64,000 bases of DNA, taken from positions 35,151 through 99,150 of the forward strand of contig NZ_JAODTZ010000037.1 in the NCBI RefSeq assembly GCF_025399795.1. The letters are read 5' to 3'. The translations under genes were made by a program, and so were the position numbers. Positions 8,802 to 17,657 of this stretch are shown piece by piece. How positions within the stretch are numbered: position 1 is the stretch's first letter; every line of letters starts with the position of its first letter. This DNA comes from Streptomyces rhizosphaerihabitans (GTDB lineage Bacteria; Actinomycetota; Actinomycetes; Streptomycetales; Streptomycetaceae). Under the pieces are notes generated by a model, which was given only the letters and a program-made list of their open reading frames with translations, was not told the origin of the DNA and ran no database searches.

Positions 8802-9938
8802 TCATCGGCGTCCCGGCTCGTCGTCGGACTCCAGGCAGAGCACGGGGACCCGTTGGACCAGGTTGTTCTCGAAGCCGCCCCTGTTCCAGGGCTGGTCGAG
8901 CGGCTGGGTGTGCCCTTCGGCGTCGGTGGCACGGGCGCTGAGGACATGCCGGCCGGGGGTCGCCGTCCAGGTGAACCGCCACGCGCGCCAGGCCCAGCGG
9001 TGATCGTTCGCCCGGTCCAGTTCGGCCGGGCACCAGGAGCGCCCCTCGTCCGTGCTGACCTCGACACCGGTCACCGGCGCACGCCCCGACCAGGCACGTC
9101 CTGTCAGGGTGACGGTGCCCGGCCGGACCGCCCGCACCCGCGACATGAAGTCGGGGAAGCCCGGCGGGACCAGCAGGGCGCGCGGGGCGATCCGGGTGAC
9201 CGGCTCGCCCTCCTCACCGGCGTCCTGCCGCAGCCGGTACGCCACAGCCTGCTGGAATCCCCGGAACGGCGTCTCCGTCACCGTGATCTCCCGGAGCCAC
9301 TTCACATGCGCCATGCCGTACCAGCCCGGCACGACGAGACGCAGGGGATGTCCGTGCTGCGGCGGCAGCGGGGCGCCGTTCATCGCGTACGCCACCAGGA
9401 CCTCGGGCTCGTCGCCCCGCGCCACGTCCAGCGGAAGGGCACGCCGGTAGTCCTGCTCGACGCCGCGCTCGACGCCGTGATCCGCGCCGGTGAACACCAC
9501 GTCCACCGCGTCCTGTCCGACCCCCGCCTCGGCGAGCAGCATCCGCAGCGGCACGCCCGTCCACTCGGCGGTCCCGACCGCCTCGACCAGCCACGGCTGA
9601 CTCACCGGCCGGGGCATCAGCAGGGCCCGACCGTTGCCGGCGCATTCCATGGTCACCCGCTGCCTGACCGCGGGGTACGCCTTCAGCTCGTCGACTCCGA
9701 GCAGCAGCGGGCGCCGCACCCGCCCGCCGAGAACGAGCTGCCAGGAAGCCTCTTCGGCGTACGGGATGTCGTAGTGCGTCAGCACATAGTGCAGCCCCGG
9801 CGGAGTGACCTCGTAGCGCAGGGCCTCCAGCGGCAGTCCGTGGTTCCGGGCGGCGAGAGCCAGCTCTTGGGCACTGATGCCCTCCTCCGGACCGGCCAGC
9901 CGGGCGGGTGCGCTCATGTCCTCGAGACGATGCCCCAT
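8802..9938 (-). CDS. Sulfite-oxidase-family molybdopterin oxidoreductase
   Basis: The 378-residue protein carries the oxidoreductase molybdopterin-binding domain. The conserved Cys that ligates molybdenum lies in VTMECAGNGR at about residues 95-104. Later come GADHGVERG, HGHPLRLVVPGWYG and a C-terminal dimerisation domain with Ig fold (TGVEVSTDEGRSW). It has no haem domain and no obvious twin-arginine leader, so it resembles cytoplasmic, plant-type enzymes. The ATG at 9917 (MSAPARL) is an alternative start with a GAGG upstream. The physiological substrate may be sulfite or another oxo-acceptor. Confidence 0.88.
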   Translation of the reverse strand: MGHRLEDMSAPARLAGPEEGISAQELALAARNHGLPLEALRYEVTPPGLHYVLTHYDIPYAEEASWQLVLGGRVRRPLLLGVDELKAYPAVRQRVTMECAGNGRALLMPRPVSQPWLVEAVGTAEWTGVPLRMLLAEAGVGQDAVDVVFTGADHGVERGVEQDYRRALPLDVARGDEPEVLVAYAMNGAPLPPQHGHPLRLVVPGWYGMAHVKWLREITVTETPFRGFQQAVAYRLRQDAGEEGEPVTRIAPRALLVPPGFPDFMSRVRAVRPGTVTLTGRAWSGRAPVTGVEVSTDEGRSWCPAELDRANDHRWAWRAWRFTWTATPGRHVLSARATDAEGHTQPLDQPWNRGGFENNLVQRVPVLCLESDDEPGRR

Positions 9939-9982
9939 GACCGCATTGTCCGCCCGGCCGGGGAGGCGGCGCCAGATGGGTG

Positions 9983-10645
9983 TCAGGCGGGGCGCGGACC
10001 GACGCTCCGGTCCACCAGGTCACACCAGCCGGTCTCCAGGCGCTCCGGCGACACACCGCGCTGGCGGGTCAGATGCCCGATCAGGGCGGGGTCCAGGTAT
10101 CCCATCAGGGTCTGGGCGACGAGCTCGGTGTCCGTGACGGTGCCCGAGCCCGTCTGCCGCAGCAGCATGCACACATGCATGAAACGGACCCGGTACGGCG
10201 CGGAGGTGAAGCGGCGGGTGGCCTCGGGCTCGGCGGCGAGGTACAGGTCGAGCTGTTCGGAGGTCTGGCGCAGGGCATGGCATCCGAAGGCGTGCAGGCG
10301 CTCGACCGGTGACGCGCCGGGGCCCAGCGGGGCCGGACCGCTGATGAAGGCGGTCTGGAAGCGCTGCTCGGTGTGGTCGAGCAGCGCCATCAGGAGGCCG
10401 GTGCGGTCTCCGAAGCGCCGGAAGACGGTTCCCTTGCCCACCGCCGCCGCGCAGGCGACGCCTTCCATCGTGAGTCTGGCCACTCCCTGTTCCTCGACCA
10501 GCCGGGCGGCAGCCTCCAGCAGCCGCGCGCGGTTGCGGGCGGCGTCGGCGCGCAGCGGGGCGTCATCAGGGGCGGTGAGCTCCATGAGGACAGGCTCGTC
10601 GGACGGTTCCGGTCGCTTCGGAAACGGCGGAAGTGGATGGGACAT
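9983..10645 (-). CDS. TetR-family repressor
   Basis: The 220-residue protein has a TetR N-terminal helix-turn-helix: RARLLEAAARLVEEQG, then LTMEGVACAAAVGKGTVFRRFG. The rest is helical and should bind an effector. It diverges from an NADPH-FMN reductase gene across a 133-bp promoter region that contains a CGGACC/GGTCCG dyad, so regulation of itself and of the reductase is likely. An internal Met at residue 21 is a possible alternative start, since the first 30 residues are not conserved-looking. Confidence 0.88.
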   Translation of the reverse strand: MSHPLPPFPKRPEPSDEPVLMELTAPDDAPLRADAARNRARLLEAAARLVEEQGVARLTMEGVACAAAVGKGTVFRRFGDRTGLLMALLDHTEQRFQTAFISGPAPLGPGASPVERLHAFGCHALRQTSEQLDLYLAAEPEATRRFTSAPYRVRFMHVCMLLRQTGSGTVTDTELVAQTLMGYLDPALIGHLTRQRGVSPERLETGWCDLVDRSVGPRPA

Positions 10646-10680
10646 GAAGCCAGCGTAACGGCAACAGGGTCAACTGGACT

Positions 10681-10723
10681 GCGGTCCGCTTCGGTGGTAC
10701 ACCTTTAAGCGGACCTCGGTCCG
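10681..10723. promoter_or_regulatory. TetR operator candidate between divergent genes
   Basis: CGGACC (10710-10715) and GGTCCG (10718-10723) form a perfect dyad with a two-base centre. GCGGTCCGC at 10681-10689 repeats a half-site upstream, and AT-rich sequence separates them. The full site is 56 bp before the FMN reductase start and the half-site 36 bp before the TetR start, so one repressor could control both directions. Confidence 0.65.
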
Positions 10724-10778
10724 TTTTGTTGCGGCAGTGTTTCATCGGCTCAGCGTTTTCCAGTTTCGGGAGATATCC

Positions 10779-11342
10779 ATGTCCGTACGCATCCTCGCGC
10801 TCGTCGGCAGCCTGCGCGCCGGTTCCCACAACCGTCAGCTCGCCGAGGCGGCCGTCAAGCTCGCCCCGGAGGGTGCCGAGGTCGAGCTCTTCGAGGGCCT
10901 CGCCGAGATCCCCTTCTACAACGAGGACATCGACGTCGAGGGCAGCGTGCCCGCCTCCGCCGCCCGGCTGCGCGCCGCGGCCTCGGCCGCCGATGCCTTC
11001 CTGCTCTTCTCGCCCGAGTACAACGGCACCATCCCGGCCGTCCTGAAGAACGCCATCGACTGGCTGTCCCGTCCGTACGGCGCGGGCGCCTTCACCGGCA
11101 AGCCGGTCGTCGTGGCCGGCACCGCGTACGGCCAGTTCGGCGGCGTCTGGGCGCAGGACGAGGCCCGCAAGGCCGTGGGCATCGCCGGCGGCACCGTGCT
11201 GGAGGACGTCAAGCTCTCCGTCCCCGGCTCCGTGGTCCGCTTCGCGGAGACGCACCCGGTCGACGACGCCGAGGTCGCCGCTCAGCTCGCCGAGGTCCTG
11301 AACCGGCTGCACAGCCACGTCGGCGCGTCCGAAGCCGCCTGA
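10779..11342 (+). CDS. NADPH-dependent FMN reductase / NAD(P)H quinone reductase
   Basis: The 187-residue flavodoxin-like protein opens with ILALVGSLRAGSHNRQLAE, the FMN phosphate-binding loop. It contains SPEYNGTIPAVLKNAIDW, the signature of the NADPH_FMN_red family. It would reduce FMN, quinones or azo compounds in the cytosol. The ATG at 10779 follows GGGAG; the in-frame upstream Met lacks a binding site. Divergence from a TetR gene suggests induction by an electrophile or drug-like compound. Confidence 0.92.
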   Translation: MSVRILALVGSLRAGSHNRQLAEAAVKLAPEGAEVELFEGLAEIPFYNEDIDVEGSVPASAARLRAAASAADAFLLFSPEYNGTIPAVLKNAIDWLSRPYGAGAFTGKPVVVAGTAYGQFGGVWAQDEARKAVGIAGGTVLEDVKLSVPGSVVRFAETHPVDDAEVAAQLAEVLNRLHSHVGASEAA

Positions 11343-11467
11343 CAACCCCCTTGTGGGCCGGTCCGGTCGACCCGGGCCGGCCTTCGGCATGTCGCGACCC
11401 GGTCACCGCCTGTCGCAAGATCGCCACGCCTCTGGCGGAGCCTCACCCTCCGCGACAGGATGCCCGC

Positions 11468-12145
11468 ATGCAGAGCGATCTCTTCTCCAGTGACCACATG
11501 GTGCAGCCCGCCGTGGCGGCGGGCATGACCGTCCAGAACGCCAAGTCCATCAAGTACGCCGTCCAGGGCGAGATGTTCGCGCGCCAGGGCGCGATGGTCG
11601 CCTACCGGGGCAGTCTCCAGTTCGAGCGCAAGGGCCAGGGCGTGGGCGGGATGCTCAAGCGGGCGGTCACCGGTGAGGGACTTCCGCTGATGACCGTCCG
11701 GGGGCAGGGCGAGGCCTGGTTCGCGCACGAGGCGCAGAACTGTTTCATCGTGGGCATCGAGCCGGGCGATGTGTTCACCGTCAACGGCCGCAACGTCCTG
11801 TGCTTCGACGCCTCGTTGTCGTACGAGATAAAGACCGTGAAGGGCGCGGGCATCACCGGCGGCGGTCTGTTCAACAGCGTCTTCACCGGCCACGGCAGCC
11901 TGGGCCTGATATGCGAGGGCAACCCACTGGTCATTCCCGTGTCGCAGCAGCAGCCGGTGTTCGTCGACACCGACGCGGTCGTCGGCTGGACGGCGCATCT
12001 GCGCACCTCGCTGCACCGCTCGCAGTCGATCGGCTCGATGATCCGAGGGGGTTCGGGCGAGGCCGTACAGCTGAAGCTGGAGGGTGAGGGCTACGTGGTC
12101 GTACGTCCCAGTGAGGCGACACCGCAGAAGACGCAGCAGCACTGA
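11468..12145 (+). CDS. AIM24-family protein
   Basis: The 225-residue protein is one of the widespread AIM24/DUF124 beta-sandwich proteins (fold related to TRAP). It shows MVAYRGSLQFERKG near residue 40, GLPLMTVRGQGEAWFA, the central VNGRNVLCFDASLSYEIK, and the Gly-rich GAGITGGGLFNSVFTGHG turn. The biochemical role of the family is not known; membrane or stress-associated roles have been suggested. It appears monocistronic, with a terminator immediately downstream. Confidence 0.88.
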   Translation: MQSDLFSSDHMVQPAVAAGMTVQNAKSIKYAVQGEMFARQGAMVAYRGSLQFERKGQGVGGMLKRAVTGEGLPLMTVRGQGEAWFAHEAQNCFIVGIEPGDVFTVNGRNVLCFDASLSYEIKTVKGAGITGGGLFNSVFTGHGSLGLICEGNPLVIPVSQQQPVFVDTDAVVGWTAHLRTSLHRSQSIGSMIRGGSGEAVQLKLEGEGYVVVRPSEATPQKTQQH

Positions 12146-12159
12146 TCCGGGGAACGGCG

Positions 12160-12192
12160 AAGGGTGCCCCGCCCGGACGGCGGGGCACCCTT
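12160..12192. terminator. Bidirectional terminator hairpin
   Basis: AAGGGTGCCCCG at 12160-12171 pairs with CGGGGCACCCTT at 12181-12192 over a nine-base loop. The stem is flanked by short A and T runs on either side, so it can work in both directions between the converging AIM24 and M4 protease genes. Confidence 0.9.
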
Positions 12193-12214
12193 GTGTCATC
12201 CGTCAGGGTGTCCG

Positions 12215-13990
12215 TCAGTGGTCCGCGGCCGGGGTGTTGGCGACCGTGACGTCGACGGCGGCCCACGCCGCGTCCACCGCCTTGTACTCGGTGCCGTTCG
12301 CCCCGTACATGTCGGCGGCGGCCTTGAGCGTGGCCGTACGCGCGTCATGGAAGTCGGTCGTGGAGACCATGTAACGGGTGAGTGCCCGGTAGAAGATGGC
12401 GGTGGCCTTGGTGCGGCCGATCCCGGTCACCCGCGAACCGTCGTACGTCGGCGAGTCGTACGTCACGCCGCCGATCGTCTTGCGGCCGCTGCCCTCGGCG
12501 AGCAGGTAGTACGCGTGCGAGGAGACACCGGAGCCGGCGTGCACCTCGGTGTCGTACGCGGCGGGCGACCAGTAGTCGATCGTCTCCTCGAGCCGGTCGA
12601 GGGACGGGTGGTCGAGACGGCGCAGGAACTTCTGGGCGAGGCCCAGCTTCTCCCCCACCAGGTAGTTCGGCGGGTTCTTCGGGTTGTTCGCCGAGAACTC
12701 GACATTCGAGCCGAAGATGTCGGCGAGCGACTCGTTCAGGGCGCCCGGCTCGCCGTACTGGTTTCCGTCCTCGTCCACGCGGGTGGGTTCGAGGGCGGCC
12801 GTCGCGTCGACGACGCCATGGGTCAGTTCGTGACCGGTGACATCGAGGACGACCAGCGGCTTCTTGAACAGATCGCCGTCGCCGTCGCCGTACAGCATGC
12901 AGCCGCACGTCGAGTCCCAGAAGGCGTTGCCGACCTTGTTGCCGAAGTGGACCATTCCCCGGGCGCCGGCACTGTTGTTCTTGATGCCCTTGCGGCCGAA
13001 GGTCTTCTTGTAGAAGTCCAGGGTCTGGGTGATGCCGTACTGCGCGTCGACCGCGGCGGTGGCCCGGGCCGCCGTGGTGCCGGTGCCCCACTTGTTGTCG
13101 CCGTCGGTGAACGTCTTGCCGCGCGCGAAGGACTCCAGTTCCTGGCCCTTGGCGTCCCGCGTCTCGGTGTTCCACCGGGTCGGGTCCTTGAGGAGATAGC
13201 TGGTCCGCGCGGTCCGGGTGGTGGTCAGCGCCACCTTGCCGGCGAAGAGGGAGGCCCCACTGCCGGTGGCCTTGACCGGGTAGTGGCCGGCCGCGGCCGC
13301 ACTCGTGAGACCGGACAGCCCGGGAGCCGTACCGATCCGCGGGGTCGCGCTCTCGCCCCGCTTGCGCAGCGTGTCCGCCAGGGACGGCGATATGAACTCG
13401 TCGGTGTTGGGCGTGTTGCTGCGGATCCGGCCGGTGTGGGCGTCCACGACGACCGTGCTCGATCCGCCGGCCTGCGTGGTGTCGCTGTCCATGACGAGAA
13501 CCTGGTAGGCGAGGGCGGCGGCGCCGTCGCGGGCGTCCACGACGAGCCGGGCGCTGCCCGCGTCACCCTTCGCGACGGCCTCGGCCTTCCGCTCCGCCTG
13601 CTCGGGCGTCAGCTTCGCCTCGACGGTGGACGGCTTCACCACGTGGTCGGCGGCCCGGGTCACACCCAGGTACTGCCCCCGCTTGCCGAGGTGGACGACC
13701 ATGTCTCCGCCGAGGACCGGAAGGCCCCGGTGGGTACGGACGAAGCGGACGTGCTGCTTTCCGTCCGGGTCCGTCATCACGTCCTTGACCTGGAGAGTGT
13801 CGCCCTGGGTGACACCGGTGGCCGAGGCGTGCGCGAACGCCGCCGCCCTGGCGGCGGCCACCGGCGAGGAGGCCGAAGTCGCCACACGGGCGGGCCCGTC
13901 GGGGGCCGACGCGAAGGCGGGGCCGGGGAGCGTGGCAGCCGTCGTGACCGCAACGGCGATCGCCACGCGGCGTATGTGGGGTCTACGCAC
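12215..13990 (-). CDS. Secreted M4 (thermolysin-type) metalloprotease
   Basis: This 591-residue preproenzyme has a basic start and hydrophobic signal (IAVAVTTAATLPGPAFASA). A propeptide of about 180 residues with FTP/PepSY-type domains follows, then the peptidase. The zinc site is VTGHELTHGVVD with the third ligand in GALNESLADIFG, and the catalytic His region is HAGSGVSSHAYYLLAEG, all as in thermolysin. I chose the GTG at 13990, behind AAAGGA, so that the signal peptide is at the N-terminus; the open frame continues upstream only by chance. It should be an extracellular neutral protease activated by autoprocessing. Confidence 0.93.
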   Translation of the reverse strand: MRRPHIRRVAIAVAVTTAATLPGPAFASAPDGPARVATSASSPVAAARAAAFAHASATGVTQGDTLQVKDVMTDPDGKQHVRFVRTHRGLPVLGGDMVVHLGKRGQYLGVTRAADHVVKPSTVEAKLTPEQAERKAEAVAKGDAGSARLVVDARDGAAALAYQVLVMDSDTTQAGGSSTVVVDAHTGRIRSNTPNTDEFISPSLADTLRKRGESATPRIGTAPGLSGLTSAAAAGHYPVKATGSGASLFAGKVALTTTRTARTSYLLKDPTRWNTETRDAKGQELESFARGKTFTDGDNKWGTGTTAARATAAVDAQYGITQTLDFYKKTFGRKGIKNNSAGARGMVHFGNKVGNAFWDSTCGCMLYGDGDGDLFKKPLVVLDVTGHELTHGVVDATAALEPTRVDEDGNQYGEPGALNESLADIFGSNVEFSANNPKNPPNYLVGEKLGLAQKFLRRLDHPSLDRLEETIDYWSPAAYDTEVHAGSGVSSHAYYLLAEGSGRKTIGGVTYDSPTYDGSRVTGIGRTKATAIFYRALTRYMVSTTDFHDARTATLKAAADMYGANGTEYKAVDAAWAAVDVTVANTPAADH

Positions 13991-14289
13991 TGAGTTCCTT
14001 TGCACGGGGGCGGCCGGGATCGCCAACCGCCTTACGGCGCGGCGCTGTTGGGCGTCGCGGGGGCTGTCGGGCCCCGATTCGCCACCCTCACCGATTGCCC
14101 ATGTACATGTAAAGAAGAAAGATCCCTTTTCTTGCTTTTGTGGGCATCTCTTTACAAATATTTGCTTCTTGGCGATCAATGAGCGGCCAACAGTGCACCG
14201 CCCGGACAGATGTGAGGGGGAATGAGGCGGTTGCCTGGCGAGGCTGGTTGACGCGCGTATGTGACCCATGTCGCACAGCGCGGAGGGCG
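13991..14289. promoter_or_regulatory. AT-rich promoter region of the M4 protease
   Basis: This 299-bp gap separates two leftward genes. It contains an unusually AT-rich block (about 14098-14180) and a CATGTACATG palindrome at 14100-14109, about 110 bp upstream of the protease start. I cannot assign exact promoter hexamers, but local melting and a dyad are what a developmentally controlled protease promoter would show. Confidence 0.4.
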
Positions 14290-15378
14290 TCAGATCGTGC
14301 GCTCGGCGAGGGCGGACAGCACCGTGCGCAGTTCCGCCGCGGGCCCCTGCGCGAGGGGAACGCCCGCCAGGAGCGTGTCCGCCGCGGCCAGATGGCGGCG
14401 CGCCTCGCGCACGGCCGCCGCGCGACCGCCGGCCCTCTCTACGAGGGCCGCCGCGCGACGGGCGCCCGCGCCGTCGAGAGAGCGGGAGACCCCGAGGAGT
14501 CCGGCCAGTTCCGCGCACCCGGGCGCGTTGAGCGCGGCGAGGACCGGCAGGGTCTTCTTCCCCTGCCGCAGGTCGCCGTGGACCGGCTTGCCGGTGACCG
14601 ACGGATCACCCCAGATGCCGAGCACGTCGTCGGCGATCTGGAAGGCAACGCCGAGATGACGTCCGGCGCGGTCCAGCGCGGTCACGGTCCCGCCCGGCGC
14701 TCCCGCCAGCCGGGCGCCGAGCGCCAGCGCGCAGCCGAGCAGCGCACCGGTCTTGCGCTCGGCCATCGTCTCGTACTCCCCCGCGCCCACCGCCCCGGGA
14801 CCGGTCCAGGGCCGGTCGGCGAACAGCAGGTCGTCGGCCTGGCCGCGCACCAGGTCACCGAGGGCCGCGGTCAACTGCCGTACGGCGAAACCGGCTTGGG
14901 GGGTCAGGGCCACGGTCTCCACGGCCAGCGCGAACAGCGCGTCGCCCGCGAGGACGGCGGGGCCCGTGCCGTAGGCCTTCCACACGGCGGGGCGCCCCCG
15001 GCGCAGTGCGTCCCCGTCCATGATGTCGTCGTGGAGCAGCGAGAAGACGTGGACGAGCTCCACCGCGACGGCCCCCGGCACACCCGCGTCGGCCGGGCCC
15101 GAGACGGCCTCCGCCCCGAGGACGGCCAGCGCCTGCCGTACACCCTTGCCCTGGCTGTGATCGGCGGGGGCGCCACCGACCTCGCAGCGGCCGAGCGCGT
15201 ACCGGGCCATCTCGGCGACCCAGGGGTGCAGCGTGTCGATCGCCTCCGACAGGGCGGGGGCGGCGAGTTCGCGGCAGCGGCGCAGCACCTGCGCGGCGGA
15301 CGGCGGCGACTGGGCGGCTGCCGGATTCACCGATTCCGCCGGGACCGTCGAGCGGTGCAGGGCGGTCGAGGTCATCAC
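14290..15378 (-). CDS. Polyprenyl diphosphate synthase (IspA/IdsA type)
   Basis: The 362-residue enzyme condenses allylic diphosphates with isopentenyl diphosphate. The first Asp-rich motif is HDDIMD (FSLLHDDIMDGD) and the second is QIADDVLGIWGD, both intact. GKGVRQALAVL is the substrate-binding lysine region. Bulky residues before the first motif would set chain length; I cannot name the product (GPP, FPP or GGPP). The GTG start overlaps the stop of the upstream TPR gene by four bases, so the two are co-translated. No terpene cyclase lies nearby. Confidence 0.92.
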   Translation of the reverse strand: MMTSTALHRSTVPAESVNPAAAQSPPSAAQVLRRCRELAAPALSEAIDTLHPWVAEMARYALGRCEVGGAPADHSQGKGVRQALAVLGAEAVSGPADAGVPGAVAVELVHVFSLLHDDIMDGDALRRGRPAVWKAYGTGPAVLAGDALFALAVETVALTPQAGFAVRQLTAALGDLVRGQADDLLFADRPWTGPGAVGAGEYETMAERKTGALLGCALALGARLAGAPGGTVTALDRAGRHLGVAFQIADDVLGIWGDPSVTGKPVHGDLRQGKKTLPVLAALNAPGCAELAGLLGVSRSLDGAGARRAAALVERAGGRAAAVREARRHLAAADTLLAGVPLAQGPAAELRTVLSALAERTI

Positions 15379-16427
15379 GCGGCCTCCGTCTCGCCGGTCT
15401 CGGGCGTCAACCCGAGCTCTGTCCGCGCCCGTTCGACCATCCGGTGGGCGTGCCGCAGCCCGATGCCCTCCAGAGCCACGGCCAACTCGTCCAGTTCGGC
15501 GGCGGTTTCGGCGCGGTCGCGGCCGAGGCGGGCGAGGGACTTGACCAGTCCGAGCCGGGACAGGGCTCGGCCGCGCGGTTCGCTCATCGCCTCGAACTCG
15601 GCGAGGGCCCCGGCGTAGACATCGCGGGCCTGCTCGTAACGCCCGGCCCGGTAGAGGACGTTGCCGCGCATCTTGTGGTTGTAGGCGAGCGCGCCGGACA
15701 GCTTCATCGCGCGGCAGGACACCTCCGCCTCACTCAGCAGCTCAAGGGCGCGGTCCGTGTCCCCGTCGCGTACGGAGACGATGTCCGCGAGTCCTCGCAG
15801 CGCCCAGGCGTGGCCACGCCGGTCCTCGGCTCGGGCGGCTATCCCGGCCGCTTCCTCGAACATGGCGTAAGCACTCTCGTACGCGCCGGTGTTGCGGTGG
15901 ATCTGGGCGATGCCCTCCAGGGCCCACACGGTGTGCCGGGCCTCGCCGCGCTTACGGGCCTCGGCCAGCAGCTGCTCGTGCAGGGCCGTCACGGCCGCGT
16001 AGTCGCCCTGGATGCGGCCGGTCTCCGCCATTCCGGCCAGCGAGTAGCCGCGCACGACAACGTCCCCTGACTGTCCGCCGAGTTCGGCGGCGAGCCGCAG
16101 CAGCCGCCACGCCAGCGGGAACGCTCCGCGCTGGCGGGCCAGCGTGCCGCCGCTCCACAGCGCCCACGCCATCGCGGCACCGTCGCCGGCCTCCCGGGCG
16201 GTGCGGTAACTCGCCTTCCAGGCCCGGTCGGCGTCCGCCACCTGCCCGAGCCGGCGGTGCGCCTCGGCGACCGCGAGGCCCGACCGGGCGGCCTCGGCGC
16301 GCGCGCCGGTGCGTTCGGCGGCGCGCAGTTGCTCGGTGCCCGCCGCGAGGACGTCGGTCAGCGAGGAGTTCACCGACAGGGTGGTCAAAGCGCCCTGGTA
16401 CTCCGGGGCGAAGGCCTTGCCGTACAT
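15375..16427 (-). CDS. Tetratricopeptide-repeat protein
   Basis: The 350-residue, all-helical protein is built of TPR-like repeats; AWALEGIAQIHRNTGAYESA and AYNHKMRGNVLYRAGRYEQA are typical units. There is no DNA-binding domain or membrane segment. I place the start at the ATG at 16427, five bases after AAAGG, because the longer GTG start at 16448 has no binding site. It is coupled to the polyprenyl synthase downstream, so it may scaffold or regulate prenyl metabolism; that role is inference from position only. Confidence 0.8.
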   Translation of the reverse strand: MYGKAFAPEYQGALTTLSVNSSLTDVLAAGTEQLRAAERTGARAEAARSGLAVAEAHRRLGQVADADRAWKASYRTAREAGDGAAMAWALWSGGTLARQRGAFPLAWRLLRLAAELGGQSGDVVVRGYSLAGMAETGRIQGDYAAVTALHEQLLAEARKRGEARHTVWALEGIAQIHRNTGAYESAYAMFEEAAGIAARAEDRRGHAWALRGLADIVSVRDGDTDRALELLSEAEVSCRAMKLSGALAYNHKMRGNVLYRAGRYEQARDVYAGALAEFEAMSEPRGRALSRLGLVKSLARLGRDRAETAAELDELAVALEGIGLRHAHRMVERARTELGLTPETGETEAA

Positions 16428-16526
16428 GAATGCCTTTCTGTCTGCCACCGTCCGTCCGCATACGGTCGCGGCCCGGTGGTGATGCTGTAGTCGACTCCTT
16501 CAAGGCGGTGACGTGCCACGACCTTG

Positions 16527-16572
16527 CTATACACTCGACGTATACACAGCATGTATACGCAAAGGGTATAGT
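16527..16572. promoter_or_regulatory. TATAC repeat cluster in divergent promoter region
   Basis: GTATACA (16540-16546) and TGTATAC (16552-16558) are a perfect dyad around CAGCA. CTATACAC at 16528-16535 and GTATAGTG at 16566-16573 flank it, giving four TATAC/TATAG boxes at near-regular spacing. The block stands out in a G/C-rich region, 100 bp upstream of the TPR gene and 180 bp upstream of the phosphotransferase. TATAGT at 16567-16572 could be a rightward -10 box. The rest of the 327-bp gap (16428-16754) shows no convincing gene. Confidence 0.5.
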
Positions 16573-16754
16573 GTGTCCGATTTCCGTCCGCGAATTACTG
16601 CTTCATGGAGGTCCGTGCGCCACCCGCCCGTTGCCGATCAAGACGGCGATCGTGTCCGCGAGGTTGCCTGGCCGCCCGAAACACGTTGCGAGGCGGCCCG
16701 AACGGGACGCAGGATGGCGGAAGTCGACCCCTTCCCCACGGAAAGCAGGCCGCC

Positions 16755-17651
16755 GTGTCAGCAGCCCCGATGCACGTCGGCGAGGCGCGGATCGATGGTT
16801 CGCTCGTACGACGCCTGCTGGCCGAGCAGTTTCCGCGATGGGCCGAACTGCCCCTGAAGCGTGTGGAGTCGGCCGGAACCGTCAACGCCCTCTACCGTCT
16901 CGGCGACGATCTGGCCGTCCGTCTCCCGCGGATCGCGGACGGCGCCGACGACGTGGTCAGGGAGCACGCGTGGCTGCCGCGGCTCGCCCCGACGCTCCCG
17001 TTCCCGGTCCCCGAGATCCTCGGCCTCGGCACCCCCGCGGCGGGCTATCCGTGGCACTGGGCGGTACTGCGCTGGCTCGACGGCGACCTTCCGGTGCCCG
17101 GCGCCCTCACCGACGCACCGGCGCTGGCCGCCGACCTCGGCACGTTCGTCGCCGCCCTGCGGGGCATCGACCTGCCCGGCGGGCCGACCGCCTACCGCGG
17201 CACCCCGCTGGCCACGGTGGACTCCGAGACTCGAGCGGCGATCGCCGGCCTGCGCGGCGTGATCGACACGCGGGCCGCGACGGCGGCCTGGGAGGCGGCA
17301 CTCGCGGCGCCGTCGTGGACGGGCCCGGCGCGCTGGCTCCACTCGGACCTGATGCCGATGAACCTCCTGATCAGCGGGGGCCGCCTCGCGGCCGTCATCG
17401 ACTTCGGCACCCTCGGCACCGGCGATCCGGCCTGCGACTTCATCCCGGCCTGGAACCTCCTGCCGGCCGCGGCGAGGTCCGTCTTCCGGGACACGGCGGG
17501 CGCCGACGACGCCGGCTGGGCGCGCGGCCGTGGCTGGGCCCTGTCCATGGCCCTGAACCAACTCCCGTACTACCGCACCACGAACCCGGTGATCGCGGGC
17601 AATGCCGAGCACGTCATCCGTGAAGTACTGGCCGACCGGAGGGCGGTGTAG
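16755..17651 (+). CDS. Aminoglycoside/choline-kinase-fold phosphotransferase
   Basis: The 298-residue protein has the APH fold. It shows the catalytic loop WLHSDLMPMNLL, a variant of H-G-D-x-x-x-x-N with Ser for Gly, and the metal-binding AVIDFGTLGTGDPACD. The N-terminal lobe contains VNALYRLGDDLAVRLPR with the presumed ATP-binding Lys replaced by Arg, as is often seen. It probably phosphorylates a small molecule; antibiotic resistance should not be assumed. The GTG at 16755 is preferred, with the ATG at 16770 as an alternative. It converges on the XRE gene with only six bases between the stops. Confidence 0.82.
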   Translation: MSAAPMHVGEARIDGSLVRRLLAEQFPRWAELPLKRVESAGTVNALYRLGDDLAVRLPRIADGADDVVREHAWLPRLAPTLPFPVPEILGLGTPAAGYPWHWAVLRWLDGDLPVPGALTDAPALAADLGTFVAALRGIDLPGGPTAYRGTPLATVDSETRAAIAGLRGVIDTRAATAAWEAALAAPSWTGPARWLHSDLMPMNLLISGGRLAAVIDFGTLGTGDPACDFIPAWNLLPAAARSVFRDTAGADDAGWARGRGWALSMALNQLPYYRTTNPVIAGNAEHVIREVLADRRAV

Positions 17652-17657
17652 ACGACA

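Noticed and set aside
7512..10658. 1048-codon plus-strand frame across three genes
   Set aside because: It overlaps GH64 in another frame and runs antisense to the sulfite-oxidase-like and TetR genes. It also crosses the strong terminator.
12164..13993. 609-codon plus-strand frame
   Set aside because: It is antisense to the M4 protease with its intact zinc motif; the translation is Arg/Gly/Val-rich without motifs.
16755..17651. Aminoglycoside resistance gene
   Set aside because: The APH fold is shared by many small-molecule kinases; nothing in the sequence or neighbours points to antibiotic resistance.
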